Notes: generated by a model from the letters alone, not told the origin. Positions 1 to 6,902 are shown, counted from the first letter of the stretch. The stretch: 9,409 nucleotides of DNA from Holophagaceae bacterium (GCA_003158505.1 PMJK01000095.1:1-9409); one strand, 5' to 3'. A program made the numbers and translations.

Positions 1-309
1 TCCTTCAGCCAGCAGCGTCCCGTCCCGTTCGATCCGGTAGCCGAACACGATGCGGCGACGCCCTTTTTCCTGGATGGATGTCCGCACCTGCACCAGCTCG
101 TCGTAGCGTGCCGGGGAACGGAAGCGCACCCGGATCTCGTTCACGACCAGACGTACGCCCCGGGCCTCCCATTCAGCATAGCTCTGCCCGAGTTCCCGAA
201 GAAAATCACTGCGCCCCAGCTCCATCCACACGGGATAGGTCGCGTGGTGGACGATGCCCATGGCATCCGTTTCGGCATAGCGCACTCGGAGTTCGGTCAG
301 GGATTCCAT
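1..309 (-). CDS. YbgC/4-hydroxybenzoyl-CoA-type acyl-CoA thioesterase, N-terminal part (runs off the window)
   Basis: Reverse-strand translation from the ATG at 309 gives 103 codons with no stop before the window edge. YbgC-family proteins are usually about 130-140 residues, so the C-terminal quarter is missing. Near the N terminus it reads RYAETDAMGIVHHATYPVW, which matches the family signature D-x-x-G-[IV]-V-x-H. Asp15 is the expected catalytic residue of this hotdog-fold family. The later segment with RVRFRSPARYDELVQVRT is also typical. The family hydrolyses acyl-CoA thioesters in the cytoplasm, and in many Gram-negatives ybgC sits by tol-pal, but the substrate here cannot be told. No Shine-Dalgarno sequence precedes the ATG. 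An in-frame GTG at 324 is an alternative start but has no better ribosome site. A terminator hairpin lies only 20 bases upstream. Confidence 0.85.
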   Translation of the reverse strand, partial: MESLTELRVRYAETDAMGIVHHATYPVWMELGRSDFLRELGQSYAEWEARGVRLVVNEIRVRFRSPARYDELVQVRTSIQEKGRRRIVFGYRIERDGTLLAEG

Positions 310-328
310 GCGTTCAGCGTACACGAAG

Positions 329-350
329 AAGCCCCGCCGAAGCGGGGCTT
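329..350 (-). terminator. Rho-independent terminator hairpin with UUCG tetraloop
   Basis: A perfect 9-bp stem (329-337 with 342-350) closes on four bases. Read on the minus strand it is AAGCCCCGC-TTCG-GCGGGGCTT, so the RNA loop is the very stable C(UUCG)G type. It is followed by the T-containing CTTCTTCGTGT rather than a clean T-run. It lies 27 bases past the stop of the small secreted protein gene and before the thioesterase start. It most likely ends the former transcript, possibly with some readthrough into the latter. Confidence 0.8.
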
Positions 351-376
351 GGAGATACACGGATAGGGGCTCCCGG

Positions 377-727
377 TTACTCGATGGTGACGCGGACGTG
401 ATCGCCCTTGTCCGTGGTGACTTCCAGTAGCAGGTCGCCCGACTTGGCGTCGGACAGCAGCTTCTGGAGCTGTTCGGGCTTCATGCCCTTCCTGGTTTCG
501 CCATTGACCTTGATCTCCCCGTCGCCGACCATGTCCAGCACCCCCTTGGCCAGGCTGATGGGCATGCGGATGTGGACCTCGGTGGGACCGTCCACATCCC
601 TGTGCTTCATATGGTGTTGCATCATCGTCTTGGAGACGATGTCCACCTTGATGAACCGTGTGTTCTGCGCGGCCAGAGGAAGACTTAGGCTGGCCGCCAG
701 GGCCAGCGGAATCATAACGGCGCGCAT
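377..727 (-). CDS. Small secreted protein of unknown function
   Basis: The ORF encodes 116 residues. Its ATG at 727 is preceded by GGAGG (734-738) with a 6-base spacer, which makes the start firm. Residues 1-20 form a signal peptide (MRAVMIPLALAASLSLPLAAQ, cut after about Ala19 or Ala20), so the mature protein of about 96 residues should be periplasmic or secreted. The mature part has a His/Met-rich stretch (MMQHHMKHRD, about residues 35-44). After it comes a mixed alpha/beta pattern with EVHIRMPISLAKGVLDMVG, a short GEIKVNG strand, an MKPEQLQKLL helix and a final strand pair (LLLEVTTDKGDHVRVTIE). I do not recognise the family. It lies alone, divergent from the thioredoxin gene, with its own terminator downstream. 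The Met/His cluster could suggest metal contact, but that is speculation. Confidence 0.8.
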   Translation of the reverse strand: MRAVMIPLALAASLSLPLAAQNTRFIKVDIVSKTMMQHHMKHRDVDGPTEVHIRMPISLAKGVLDMVGDGEIKVNGETRKGMKPEQLQKLLSDAKSGDLLLEVTTDKGDHVRVTIE

Positions 728-892
728 GGGCGGCCTCCGGGGAAGGGATGGGCTTCGGCACTTGCCGGATCACATGGGATTACGCGATTCGGTCGCAGGG
801 GATTAGCCTGGGTATCCTGGGACCAGGAACGAATCCCGGTTTGTCTCCATCCAATCTAATGCGGGTTTTCCGCCATCCTCTGGAGTCCCAGC
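728..892. other. Divergent intergenic region, promoters expected but not resolved
   Basis: These 165 bases separate two divergent genes, so they should hold both promoters. I see no convincing -35/-10 pair on either strand; TCTAAT (855-860) toward the thioredoxin gene is only a weak -10 candidate. The clear elements are the two ribosome sites: GGAGG for the minus gene (734-738) and TGGAG for the plus gene (881-885). Confidence 0.4.
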
Positions 893-1300
893 ATGAAGCC
901 TCTTGCCGCCCTGTTTCTCGTCGCCGCGTCCCTATCCGCTCAGGGGGCGACCAAATGGGAGCACGACTACCAGGCCGCCCTCAAGCGCGCTAAGGCCGAG
1001 AACAAAGTCATCTTCATGGACCTCTGGACCGAGTGGTGCGGCCCCTGCCAGTACCTCCAGAAGAACGTGTTCCCCAGCGCCGAAGGCCAAGTGGCCCTGT
1101 CCAAGGTGGTTCCCTATTCCGCCCTGGTGCAGAAGCGTGATGGAACGCCCGTCCCCGAGGGCACCAAGCTGGCGGACCAGTTCCAACTGAATGCCTTCCC
1201 CACCCTGGTGATCCTGGATTCGAATGGCAAGGAACTCCGACGTCAGGTCGGTGCGTTCCGGACTGGCGCAGAGTTCGCGGCCTGGTTGGGCGCCAATTAG
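893..1300 (+). CDS. Secreted thioredoxin-fold protein (WCGPC)
   Basis: The 135-residue protein begins at the ATG at 893, seven bases after TGGAG. Residues 1-18 are a signal peptide (KPLAALFLVAASLSAQG), so it acts outside the cytoplasm. The thioredoxin active site is Trp48-Cys49-Gly50-Pro51-Cys52, and the cis-proline loop is Phe102-Pro103-Thr104, followed by the LVILDSNGKELRR strand-turn-strand. The part before the active site (YQAALKRAKAENKVIFMDLW) resembles the thioredoxin_7/DsbD-gamma style of domain rather than cytosolic TrxA. The family carries out disulfide exchange; the two Cys are intact, so redox activity is likely. Whether it acts as reductase, oxidase or chaperone cannot be told, and no DsbD or CcmG partner is nearby. 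The gene is monocistronic and converges on batB with an 11-base gap. Confidence 0.9.
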   Translation: MKPLAALFLVAASLSAQGATKWEHDYQAALKRAKAENKVIFMDLWTEWCGPCQYLQKNVFPSAEGQVALSKVVPYSALVQKRDGTPVPEGTKLADQFQLNAFPTLVILDSNGKELRRQVGAFRTGAEFAAWLGAN

Positions 1301-1311
1301 CCTCCAGCCAG

Positions 1312-2826
1312 CTACAGATCCTTCACTCCGCCTAACGATTTCGGCGGCTTCGGCAGACGCTGCTTGAGGCCCTCCAGTTCATCCTGCTGTGCCCCCATGC
1401 TGGGGCGCGGTGGCGGGGGCGGTGGTGGTTTTTTCGGATTGGGGGGTGGGGGTGGTGTGGTGTCCTTCACCAGCGTCTGAAGGTCGTGGATGGCTTCTCG
1501 CTGGCCCGGCTGCTCCAGAATGAGGCGCTTTAGCAAGGCGCGGGCTTCTTCGGGCCGCCCGGACTGCAGATGAGCCCTGGCGGCCAGCAGCAGGGCCGGG
1601 GCACGCCAGGCTGGCGTGGGCCGCGGGGAGCCCTGCCCCACCAGCGGCGACAGTGTCTTCAGGGCATCCTCAGGGAAGCCCGTCTGCAGATCGATCAATG
1701 CTGCCAGCAGCACGTGGGCTGGTTGGGCATCGGCGGGGCGCCAACGCCGGGCACCAGACAGATCGCCGCCCTCGATGGCCCGCTGGGCGAACCAGGCCTT
1801 CACGCTGGACGGGGCCCAGAACGTTCTAGAACCCTGTCCCCGCAGGGACGGTGAGGCCAACCCAGCCAACAGGAGGAGGATGGGTCGCCACTTGGCGAGA
1901 GGCTTTCCGGCGAAGAGGAGCCAGAGGGCCAACCCCGCCAGGGCCAGCCAGGCGCCCACCTCGGGGTGGGCTGGCTGCAGGGATCGTCCCGCAGGCAGGG
2001 GTAACTTCCCGGCGGCCAGGGCCTGAAGTCCCGCTGCGGCGTCCTCGCCATTCTTGAAGACCTGTCCCCCAGTGGCCTGGGCCAGGCGGGCGAGGAACTC
2101 AGGATGCGCTGTGCTGACGGCGGGTTCGGATCCAGTCGCGGTGGCGCCAGCCCGTGGAGGAACCTCATGGGGTTGACCGTCACCGAAGGTCATGACGCAA
2201 ACGGGGATCCGGGCCTTCTGGAGGGCCGCCACGGCCCGCTGAAGGGCCTGCTCCGGGGCCTCCCAGGTCTCTTCTCCGTCGCTGAGGAGGAGCAGGACCG
2301 CGGGGGTGTCGCGATCCGCCTGGGCCGCCACTTGGGGCAGGCCTCGACCCAGGCTCGTACCCGGAGAGCCGACCTCCCCGGGCCCCATGGCACGCAAAGC
2401 TTCCCGGAGTAGGGTGCGGTCCTCACCGGGCGGCTGCACGGGGACGGCATCGCCGCTGAGCAGATCCAGACTCCAGCGGATCCCGGGCTGGGGTCGGGAC
2501 CAGATGCGGTCGAGGGCTGCCACGGCCGCCTCCCAGCGGGTTCGGCCCGCTCCCGCATCGGGCACCTGCATCGAGCGGCTGGCGTCGAGCACCACGTGCA
2601 CCGTGAGGCGCGGGAGCTCAGGCAATCCCCAGCGGGGCTCGGCCAGCCCCAGCCCCACCCCAACCATCAGCATCGCCAGGCCCAGTCCCTGCCAGAGGGG
2701 TCGCTGCCCCACTACCTGCACGCCCAAACCCGGCCGCAAGTGGGCGCGCAGGGCCAGCCCTAGCGTCACCAGGGCTGCCGTACCGAAGGGTGCCAGCAGC
2801 CAGGGGTGGGTGAAGGGGAGGCTCAT
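1312..2826 (-). CDS. batB: BatB-like vWA membrane protein fused to a BatC-like TPR domain
   Basis: The start is taken as the ATG at 2826, giving 504 residues. It overlaps the batA stop as ATGA and is preceded by GGAGG; an upstream ATG at 2841 would add five residues. There are two N-terminal membrane segments (about 8-27 and 45-62). A vWA domain follows (about 74-265) with a complete MIDAS: Asp81-x-Ser83-x-Ser85 (DASRS), Thr157 in PGTSLG and Asp183 in LLSDGEE. After a third membrane segment (about 290-306), a further hydrophobic stretch (about 314-326) looks like a signal peptide. It leads into a helical region of about 115 residues with TPR-like repeats (for example ALLLAARAHLQSGRPEEARALLKRL). 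Then comes a polyproline stretch (two runs of five and seven Pro, about 458-475) and a basic tail. The layout equals BatB plus BatC in one chain. In other bacteria BatB and BatC form periplasm-facing complexes; the exact role is unsettled. It is the last gene of the operon. Confidence 0.88.
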   Translation of the reverse strand: MSLPFTHPWLLAPFGTAALVTLGLALRAHLRPGLGVQVVGQRPLWQGLGLAMLMVGVGLGLAEPRWGLPELPRLTVHVVLDASRSMQVPDAGAGRTRWEAAVAALDRIWSRPQPGIRWSLDLLSGDAVPVQPPGEDRTLLREALRAMGPGEVGSPGTSLGRGLPQVAAQADRDTPAVLLLLSDGEETWEAPEQALQRAVAALQKARIPVCVMTFGDGQPHEVPPRAGATATGSEPAVSTAHPEFLARLAQATGGQVFKNGEDAAAGLQALAAGKLPLPAGRSLQPAHPEVGAWLALAGLALWLLFAGKPLAKWRPILLLLAGLASPSLRGQGSRTFWAPSSVKAWFAQRAIEGGDLSGARRWRPADAQPAHVLLAALIDLQTGFPEDALKTLSPLVGQGSPRPTPAWRAPALLLAARAHLQSGRPEEARALLKRLILEQPGQREAIHDLQTLVKDTTPPPPPNPKKPPPPPPPRPSMGAQQDELEGLKQRLPKPPKSLGGVKDL

Positions 2827-3779
2827 GAACCCTCCACCCAAGCCGGTCGGCGCTTTCCGCGCTTGAAGGCGAGGTCAGCGGCCAAGGGAAGGGCCAGCAG
2901 GACCGCGGCCAGCAGACACCAGCGGGCCAGGGGTTGGCCTTCGGTGGGCGGGTCCACGGGCAAGAGGGTCTTTTCCAGTTGATCCACCGAGGCCAGGCTG
3001 TGCTCGAGGCCCACGGGATCCTCGGCGCTGAAGGACTCCCCGCCCGTGAGGTGGGCCACCTGTTGCAGGGTAGCGTGGTCCACTTCCACCCGGAGGCGGG
3101 CGTAACCACCGCCTTCGAGGGGCACGAGGCTCTCGCCATTGACGCCGATGGCCACGGCGTGGATGCGAATGCCATTGCGGCGGGCTTCTTCCGCCGCTTC
3201 CAGGGGCGTCACCCGGCCCCGGTTCTGGACGCCGTCGGTGAGCAGCAGGATCACGCGGCTGCGGGCCGGGCTGTCCTCCAGCCGCCGCACGGCGGTCATC
3301 AGGGCCGAGCCGATGGCCGTTCCGTCGTCGCGGCTGTCGATGTCCAGGCGGGCCAGCATGTGGAGGAGCCGCCTGTGGTCGGACGTGAGCGGGCTCAGAG
3401 TCACGGGATGGGCGCTGAACAGGATGAGGGCGAAGCGGTCGTCGGGGCGCCGCAGAACGAACTGCGCAAGGGTGCGGCGGGCGGCGTGCCAGCGATCCTC
3501 ATCGGGTTGGTCGAGAATCCTCATGCTGCTGCTGCCGTCCAGCACCACGGCGAAATCCACCACGGGCGCCACGCCGCGAATGGGGGACCGCCATTCGGGG
3601 CCGGCGGCGGCGAGCCCGAGTACGAGGGCCAGCAGGACCGGTATCCAGTGAGAGGTGTACCTGGCCAGGTCGCCGGAGGGCCGAGAGGAGGGGATGCCCC
3701 AGCGGTAGATCACGCGCCAGGCCCAGATCAGCAGGGGAACGGCCACCACCAGCAGCAAGGGATAACGAAGGGTAATCAT
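2823..3779 (-). CDS. batA: BatA-like vWA-domain inner-membrane protein
   Basis: The chosen start is the ATG at 3779, overlapping the upstream stop as ATGA, which gives 318 residues. The open frame runs further upstream to 4586, but that part is antisense-like noise overlapping the preceding gene. Membrane segments lie at about 6-24 and 46-61, with a third near the C terminus at about 287-304, as in BatA. The vWA domain between them carries a full MIDAS: Asp81-Gly-Ser83-Ser-Ser85, Thr154 (DDGTAIGSAL) and Asp182 (LLLTDGVQNRG), so divalent-metal-dependent ligand binding is expected. The conserved AAGPEWRS before the vWA domain is typical of Bat proteins. The C-terminal tail after the last helix is short and basic. 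It is translationally coupled to batB downstream. Confidence 0.92.
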   Translation of the reverse strand: MITLRYPLLLVVAVPLLIWAWRVIYRWGIPSSRPSGDLARYTSHWIPVLLALVLGLAAAGPEWRSPIRGVAPVVDFAVVLDGSSSMRILDQPDEDRWHAARRTLAQFVLRRPDDRFALILFSAHPVTLSPLTSDHRRLLHMLARLDIDSRDDGTAIGSALMTAVRRLEDSPARSRVILLLTDGVQNRGRVTPLEAAEEARRNGIRIHAVAIGVNGESLVPLEGGGYARLRVEVDHATLQQVAHLTGGESFSAEDPVGLEHSLASVDQLEKTLLPVDPPTEGQPLARWCLLAAVLLALPLAADLAFKRGKRRPAWVEGS

Positions 3780-4561
3780 CGCGGGGCTCTTTCGCCGTCT
3801 CTGGCGTCGAGCACGGCGACCAGGGGCTCCGAGGATGGGAAAGGTGGCTCCGCCTGGCCGAAGCGTGCGGCATCGAGGCTCTTGGCCCACGGCACCCAAG
3901 GCCCGAGGCCCCGGGCCTGGAAGTCCGCAGGTCCCCAGGCCCGGGCGGCCTCGCCAAAGCGGGCTGCCAACAGATCGCGTCCCGAGGCATGGGCGGCGTC
4001 CAGCGTGGCCCTTGCCCGATCCTTTGGGGGCCAATGGTGCTGGAAGGCCTGGATGGCGTGGTGGAGGCAACGGCGGGCCGAGCCTTTCCGCCAGAGGAGG
4101 ATGACCCAGGCGACGAGGCCCAGGGGTGGCACCAGCAGCAGACTGGCCCAGGCCCAGGGGAAGGGAAGCACAGGCAGGCGGTCCTCGTTGCCGCCGCCGA
4201 AGCCCATCCAGGAGCCACCGTAGGGAATGTCCCGCGGGACCCACAGCCGGAACTCGGGACTGCGCTGCTCGTTGCCGAGGTCCAGCGCAGGGATCACGGC
4301 GAGGCCGGGTTCCAGCGCCTGCACCTGGAAGCGCCAGCCCCGGCCGTCCGGAAGAGGCTCCATGGACCGAAGATGCAAGGGGCCCAGGCGGTCCTCCACG
4401 GCGGGGCGCGGGAACGAGGGTTTCGACTGATCTTCCTCGCGAAGATCCAGCACAATCAACTGGCCGAGTTTCACCTGAGCCGGGATCTTCCATGCAGGGG
4501 CTGTGAGGGCGGAGAAGCCCCACAGCCCACTGCCTACGACCCATAGCCCGGCCGTTCTCAC
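3776..4561 (-). CDS. Short membrane protein in the BatD/DUF4381 position of the Bat cluster
   Basis: The start is taken as the GTG at 4561, which overlaps the DUF58 stop as GTGA and gives 261 residues. A frame-internal ATG at 4624 would lie deep in the upstream gene and is less likely. Residues 1-21 form a signal peptide. Then comes an extracytoplasmic region of about 115 residues that looks beta-rich (VKLGQLIVLDL, GWRFQVQALEPGLAVIPALDL, EFRLWVP), one membrane helix (about 136-157, ending in LLWRKGS) and a cytoplasmic helical tail of about 100 residues. This layout (short beta domain, one helix, helical tail) resembles a cut-down BatD or DUF4381 protein, and the operon position supports that. 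I see no diagnostic motif, so the family is inferred from layout and neighbours only. Confidence 0.8.
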   Translation of the reverse strand: MRTAGLWVVGSGLWGFSALTAPAWKIPAQVKLGQLIVLDLREEDQSKPSFPRPAVEDRLGPLHLRSMEPLPDGRGWRFQVQALEPGLAVIPALDLGNEQRSPEFRLWVPRDIPYGGSWMGFGGGNEDRLPVLPFPWAWASLLLVPPLGLVAWVILLWRKGSARRCLHHAIQAFQHHWPPKDRARATLDAAHASGRDLLAARFGEAARAWGPADFQARGLGPWVPWAKSLDAARFGQAEPPFPSSEPLVAVLDARDGERAPR

Positions 4562-5322
4562 GCTCCCCCCGCCCGCAACCAGGCATTCAATTTCGCCACA
4601 GGGTCGTCCATCAGGTCCCAGCACTGGCGTTCGATGGTGGGGGTGAAACCGGGGTCAGGCCAGTTCATGCTCCGGCGATCCGCCGGGTCTTCGGGCCGGA
4701 ACCACACCAGGCGATGGCGGGTGGCCAGGGGTTTCAGCAGCGGGGCCAGACCCTGCAGGCCTGATCCATTGCTGAAGAGCCAGAGCCGATGCCCCTTCCC
4801 GTGCTCGCCCCAGTGGCCCAGGGCTTCACGCCAGGAGGCCTCTGTGGGAATGGAGGGCCCGCGCTCCGCCAGGGTTTCGAGGATGCGTAATCCATGGACG
4901 CGACCCCGTTTGGGCGCGATGCGCAGGGCGGGCGTGCGGCTGTCGCCAGGGACGATCAATCCCAGCCGATCACCCGTGGCTTGAAGGGTGGCGAAGGCCG
5001 CCCCGCAGAGTTCCAAGGCCCAGCGCAGGGGCGAGACGGGATCGCCGAGGAACATGGAGGGGGATGGATCCACCACCAGCCACAGCACCAGGTCGCGGCT
5101 GCTTTCGAACCGTTTCATGATCGGTTCGCCCGTGCGCGCCGTCAGGGGCCAGTTGATGAAGCGCGGGTCATCGCCGGGCACGTAGGGCCGGTTTTCCACG
5201 AAGGTGAGCCCCGCGCCTTTGAATTTGGAGGGATGCAGGCCTTCCGTGCCCCCGCCCAGGCGTCTGCGCAGCCTCAGTGGCAGGCGGCGCAGACGGGCGA
5301 GGAAGCGGGTGGGAAGGGGCAT
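4558..5322 (-). CDS. DUF58 domain protein (vWA-like), first gene of the coupled Bat block
   Basis: The 254-residue protein starts at the ATG at 5322, with GAGG (5327-5330) five bases upstream. The N terminus is very basic (FLARLRRLPLRLRRRLGGG). The DUF58 hallmark follows: NRPYVPGDDPRFINWPLTAR (residues 44-63), then KRFESSRDLVLWLVVDPSPSM, where Asp85-x-Ser87-x-Ser89 is the vWA-like metal site. The family usually has Asp where this protein has Asn57 in R-x-I-[DN]-W, a mild change. DUF58 proteins are normally encoded beside MoxR AAA+ ATPases and BatA/BatB and are thought to link the ATPase to the membrane complex. There is no membrane segment, so it should be cytoplasmic. No MoxR gene lies upstream within the window. 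Confidence 0.92.
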   Translation of the reverse strand: MPLPTRFLARLRRLPLRLRRRLGGGTEGLHPSKFKGAGLTFVENRPYVPGDDPRFINWPLTARTGEPIMKRFESSRDLVLWLVVDPSPSMFLGDPVSPLRWALELCGAAFATLQATGDRLGLIVPGDSRTPALRIAPKRGRVHGLRILETLAERGPSIPTEASWREALGHWGEHGKGHRLWLFSNGSGLQGLAPLLKPLATRHRLVWFRPEDPADRRSMNWPDPGFTPTIERQCWDLMDDPVAKLNAWLRAGGA

Positions 5323-5359
5323 GGGCCCTCAGTATGGCGCAGGTACCACGACCCCAGAT

Positions 5360-5373
5360 TGAAGACTGAAGAC
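5360..5373. repeat. Tandem TGAAGAC heptamer (two copies)
   Basis: TGAAGACTGAAGAC lies in the 56-base gap between the DUF4139 stop and the DUF58 start and is preceded by GAT. There is no hairpin here. It may be chance, or a fragment of a low-complexity intergenic repeat. Confidence 0.5.
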
Positions 5374-5378
5374 CATCC

Positions 5379-6809
5379 CTACCACTTCACTCTGACCCGA
5401 TAAGTCAGTGTCGCGCTGCCTTCGGCCGGCACCGTGACCTTGAACCTCGCGGTGCCGGCCGCCTCCTTGAGGTACGGATGGCTGCTCTGCAGCACCTCCC
5501 AGTCGCCAGGCATGGGCTCCAGAACACTCACGGTGACGGGTTCCTTTTTGGCATTCTTCAACTCGATCTCGAAGGCGGATTCGTGCACGCTGCCGAACTT
5601 CCCCTGCCGGCCCAGGCTCTTGTAGTCCGTCTGTTTGCGCTTGGCGGTCACATCGAAAGCGTCACCCAGCTTGAGGCGGACCAGCTCGTTTTTCGGTGTG
5701 TGATCCACGCTGTCCTCGCCCACGAACTGGGCGCGGCCTTCGCTGTCACGCTTGTAGACGCGGATGATGCCCTTGGGCAGGGGCATGCCCAGCCGACTCG
5801 ATTCCTTGTTGTCGAACTCCACGAAGACGCCCACCTTCTGCTTCTGGCCCAGGTCGCCATAGCTGCCGGAGTAGTAATAGTTCTGGCCCTGGAGGAGGTA
5901 GTCCTTGCGGACGGGCACGGAACTGGCGCTGAGCAGGGCCACCTGTTTGGTCTGGTTCACGGCGAGGGTGGTCGGGCGGTCCAGGGTGTAGAGGTGGTAC
6001 TCGAAGAGGCTTTCTTCGGCCATCTGTGGGGCTGCCGCCTTCACCCTGTCCATCATGGCCCCTGCGGCCATGGCTCGCTCGGGCCGCTGCTTCGCCCGGT
6101 TCAAATCTCCCGCCACCAGCTGCAGGGTGGCGTTGGGATAGGCGGCGCCGCTCTGGTTGGTGAGGGTCACCCAGCCACTGAGGTCCAAAGTCTTTTCATC
6201 GGGCGAAAGGTTGGTCACGTAGTCGGCGCGCCAGGAAAGGCCACCCGTGAGGTAGCTCAGTTCCAGGTCTTGGGTCCTGTCCACACCGCTGTTGAGGCTG
6301 ATGACCAGGGTGGGGCGGGCCCGGAGGTTTTCGGGTACTTTCGGGAAGACGATCCGGCCCGGGGCGCTGGTCTCGATGCGGTCGGCGAATTGCAGAACCG
6401 TGCCGCTGTTGGTGGCCAGCACCGTCGCCTCCTCGCGAAGCTCCTTCACCCCGGTGCCTTCCGCATTGGGCATGCTGCGTACCACCATCACCTTTTCGCC
6501 CACGTACTTGTCCAGCAGCTTCTGGGGCGTGAGCAGGTCGAAGTCGAAGTTCTGTTCACCCACCCAGAAATCCTTGGGATGGGTGAGATTCCGCAGCAGT
6601 GCCGTCTCGGGCCGGATCTGGGCCGACACCTCCTGGAAGGCCAGCCTCGCTTCGCCCTTTGGCAGTCGCACCCCACGCTGGTCCTTCACCAGGGCCAGGT
6701 TGTCGTTGTAGATCGTGACCGCCAGGGCCTTCTGGTCCTTGAGCGTGGTGATAGTCTCCTGGGCGACCAGCAGGGCAGGAAGGGCGGCGAGCAGCAGGGT
6801 AGATCGCAT
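5379..6809 (-). CDS. Secreted DUF4139 domain protein
   Basis: The start is the ATG at 6809, preceded by GGAGG (6814-6818), giving 476 residues; a longer frame from 6845 lacks a ribosome site and would bury the signal peptide. Residues 1-17 are a clear signal peptide (MRSTLLLAALPALLVAQ). The mature protein is mostly predicted beta strands: an N-terminal part (VTIYNDNLALVKDQRGVRLP, then a VSAQIRPETALL motif), the GGLSWRADYV motif (189-198) that marks DUF4139/MuiA-like proteins, a central SLFEYHLYTLDRPTTL block (267-282) and the C-terminal PLPKGIIRVYKRD (344-355) and HTPKNELVRLKLGDAFDV (370-387) segments. The family has no firmly known biochemical function. It lies 56 bases upstream of the DUF58 gene on the same strand with no terminator visible between, so cotranscription with the Bat genes is plausible. 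Confidence 0.92.
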   Translation of the reverse strand: MRSTLLLAALPALLVAQETITTLKDQKALAVTIYNDNLALVKDQRGVRLPKGEARLAFQEVSAQIRPETALLRNLTHPKDFWVGEQNFDFDLLTPQKLLDKYVGEKVMVVRSMPNAEGTGVKELREEATVLATNSGTVLQFADRIETSAPGRIVFPKVPENLRARPTLVISLNSGVDRTQDLELSYLTGGLSWRADYVTNLSPDEKTLDLSGWVTLTNQSGAAYPNATLQLVAGDLNRAKQRPERAMAAGAMMDRVKAAAPQMAEESLFEYHLYTLDRPTTLAVNQTKQVALLSASSVPVRKDYLLQGQNYYYSGSYGDLGQKQKVGVFVEFDNKESSRLGMPLPKGIIRVYKRDSEGRAQFVGEDSVDHTPKNELVRLKLGDAFDVTAKRKQTDYKSLGRQGKFGSVHESAFEIELKNAKKEPVTVSVLEPMPGDWEVLQSSHPYLKEAAGTARFKVTVPAEGSATLTYRVRVKW

Positions 6810-6902
6810 GGAACCTCCATATGAAATGGGTGGCGGGCGGAACATGGGCCCAATACCTGGTCATGTCTCGAAGATGGAGATCCTTTCATGGAAAACAAAA
6901 AC

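Noticed and set aside
1282..1311. Weak hairpin between the convergent thioredoxin and batB ends (CTGGTTGG with CCAGCCAG)
   Set aside because: The 8-bp stem includes one wobble pair and has a 14-base loop with no T-run; it overlaps coding sequence. Not enough to call a terminator.
2934..4223. Long plus-strand open frame (429 codons) opposite batA and the BatD-like gene
   Set aside because: It lies antisense to two well-supported genes, has the Gly/Ala/Arg-rich composition of a GC-rich shadow frame, and shows no known domain or ribosome site.
3780..4586. N-terminal extension of batA in the same frame (about 269 codons)
   Set aside because: It overlaps the BatD-like gene and reads as Arg/Pro/Gly-rich noise. 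The ATGA overlap and membrane segment place the true start at 3779.
5478..6824. Long plus-strand open frame (448 codons) opposite the DUF4139 gene
   Set aside because: It is antisense to a gene with a signal peptide, a ribosome site and family motifs. The His/Val/Leu-rich translation mirrors the other strand, and no domain is recognisable.
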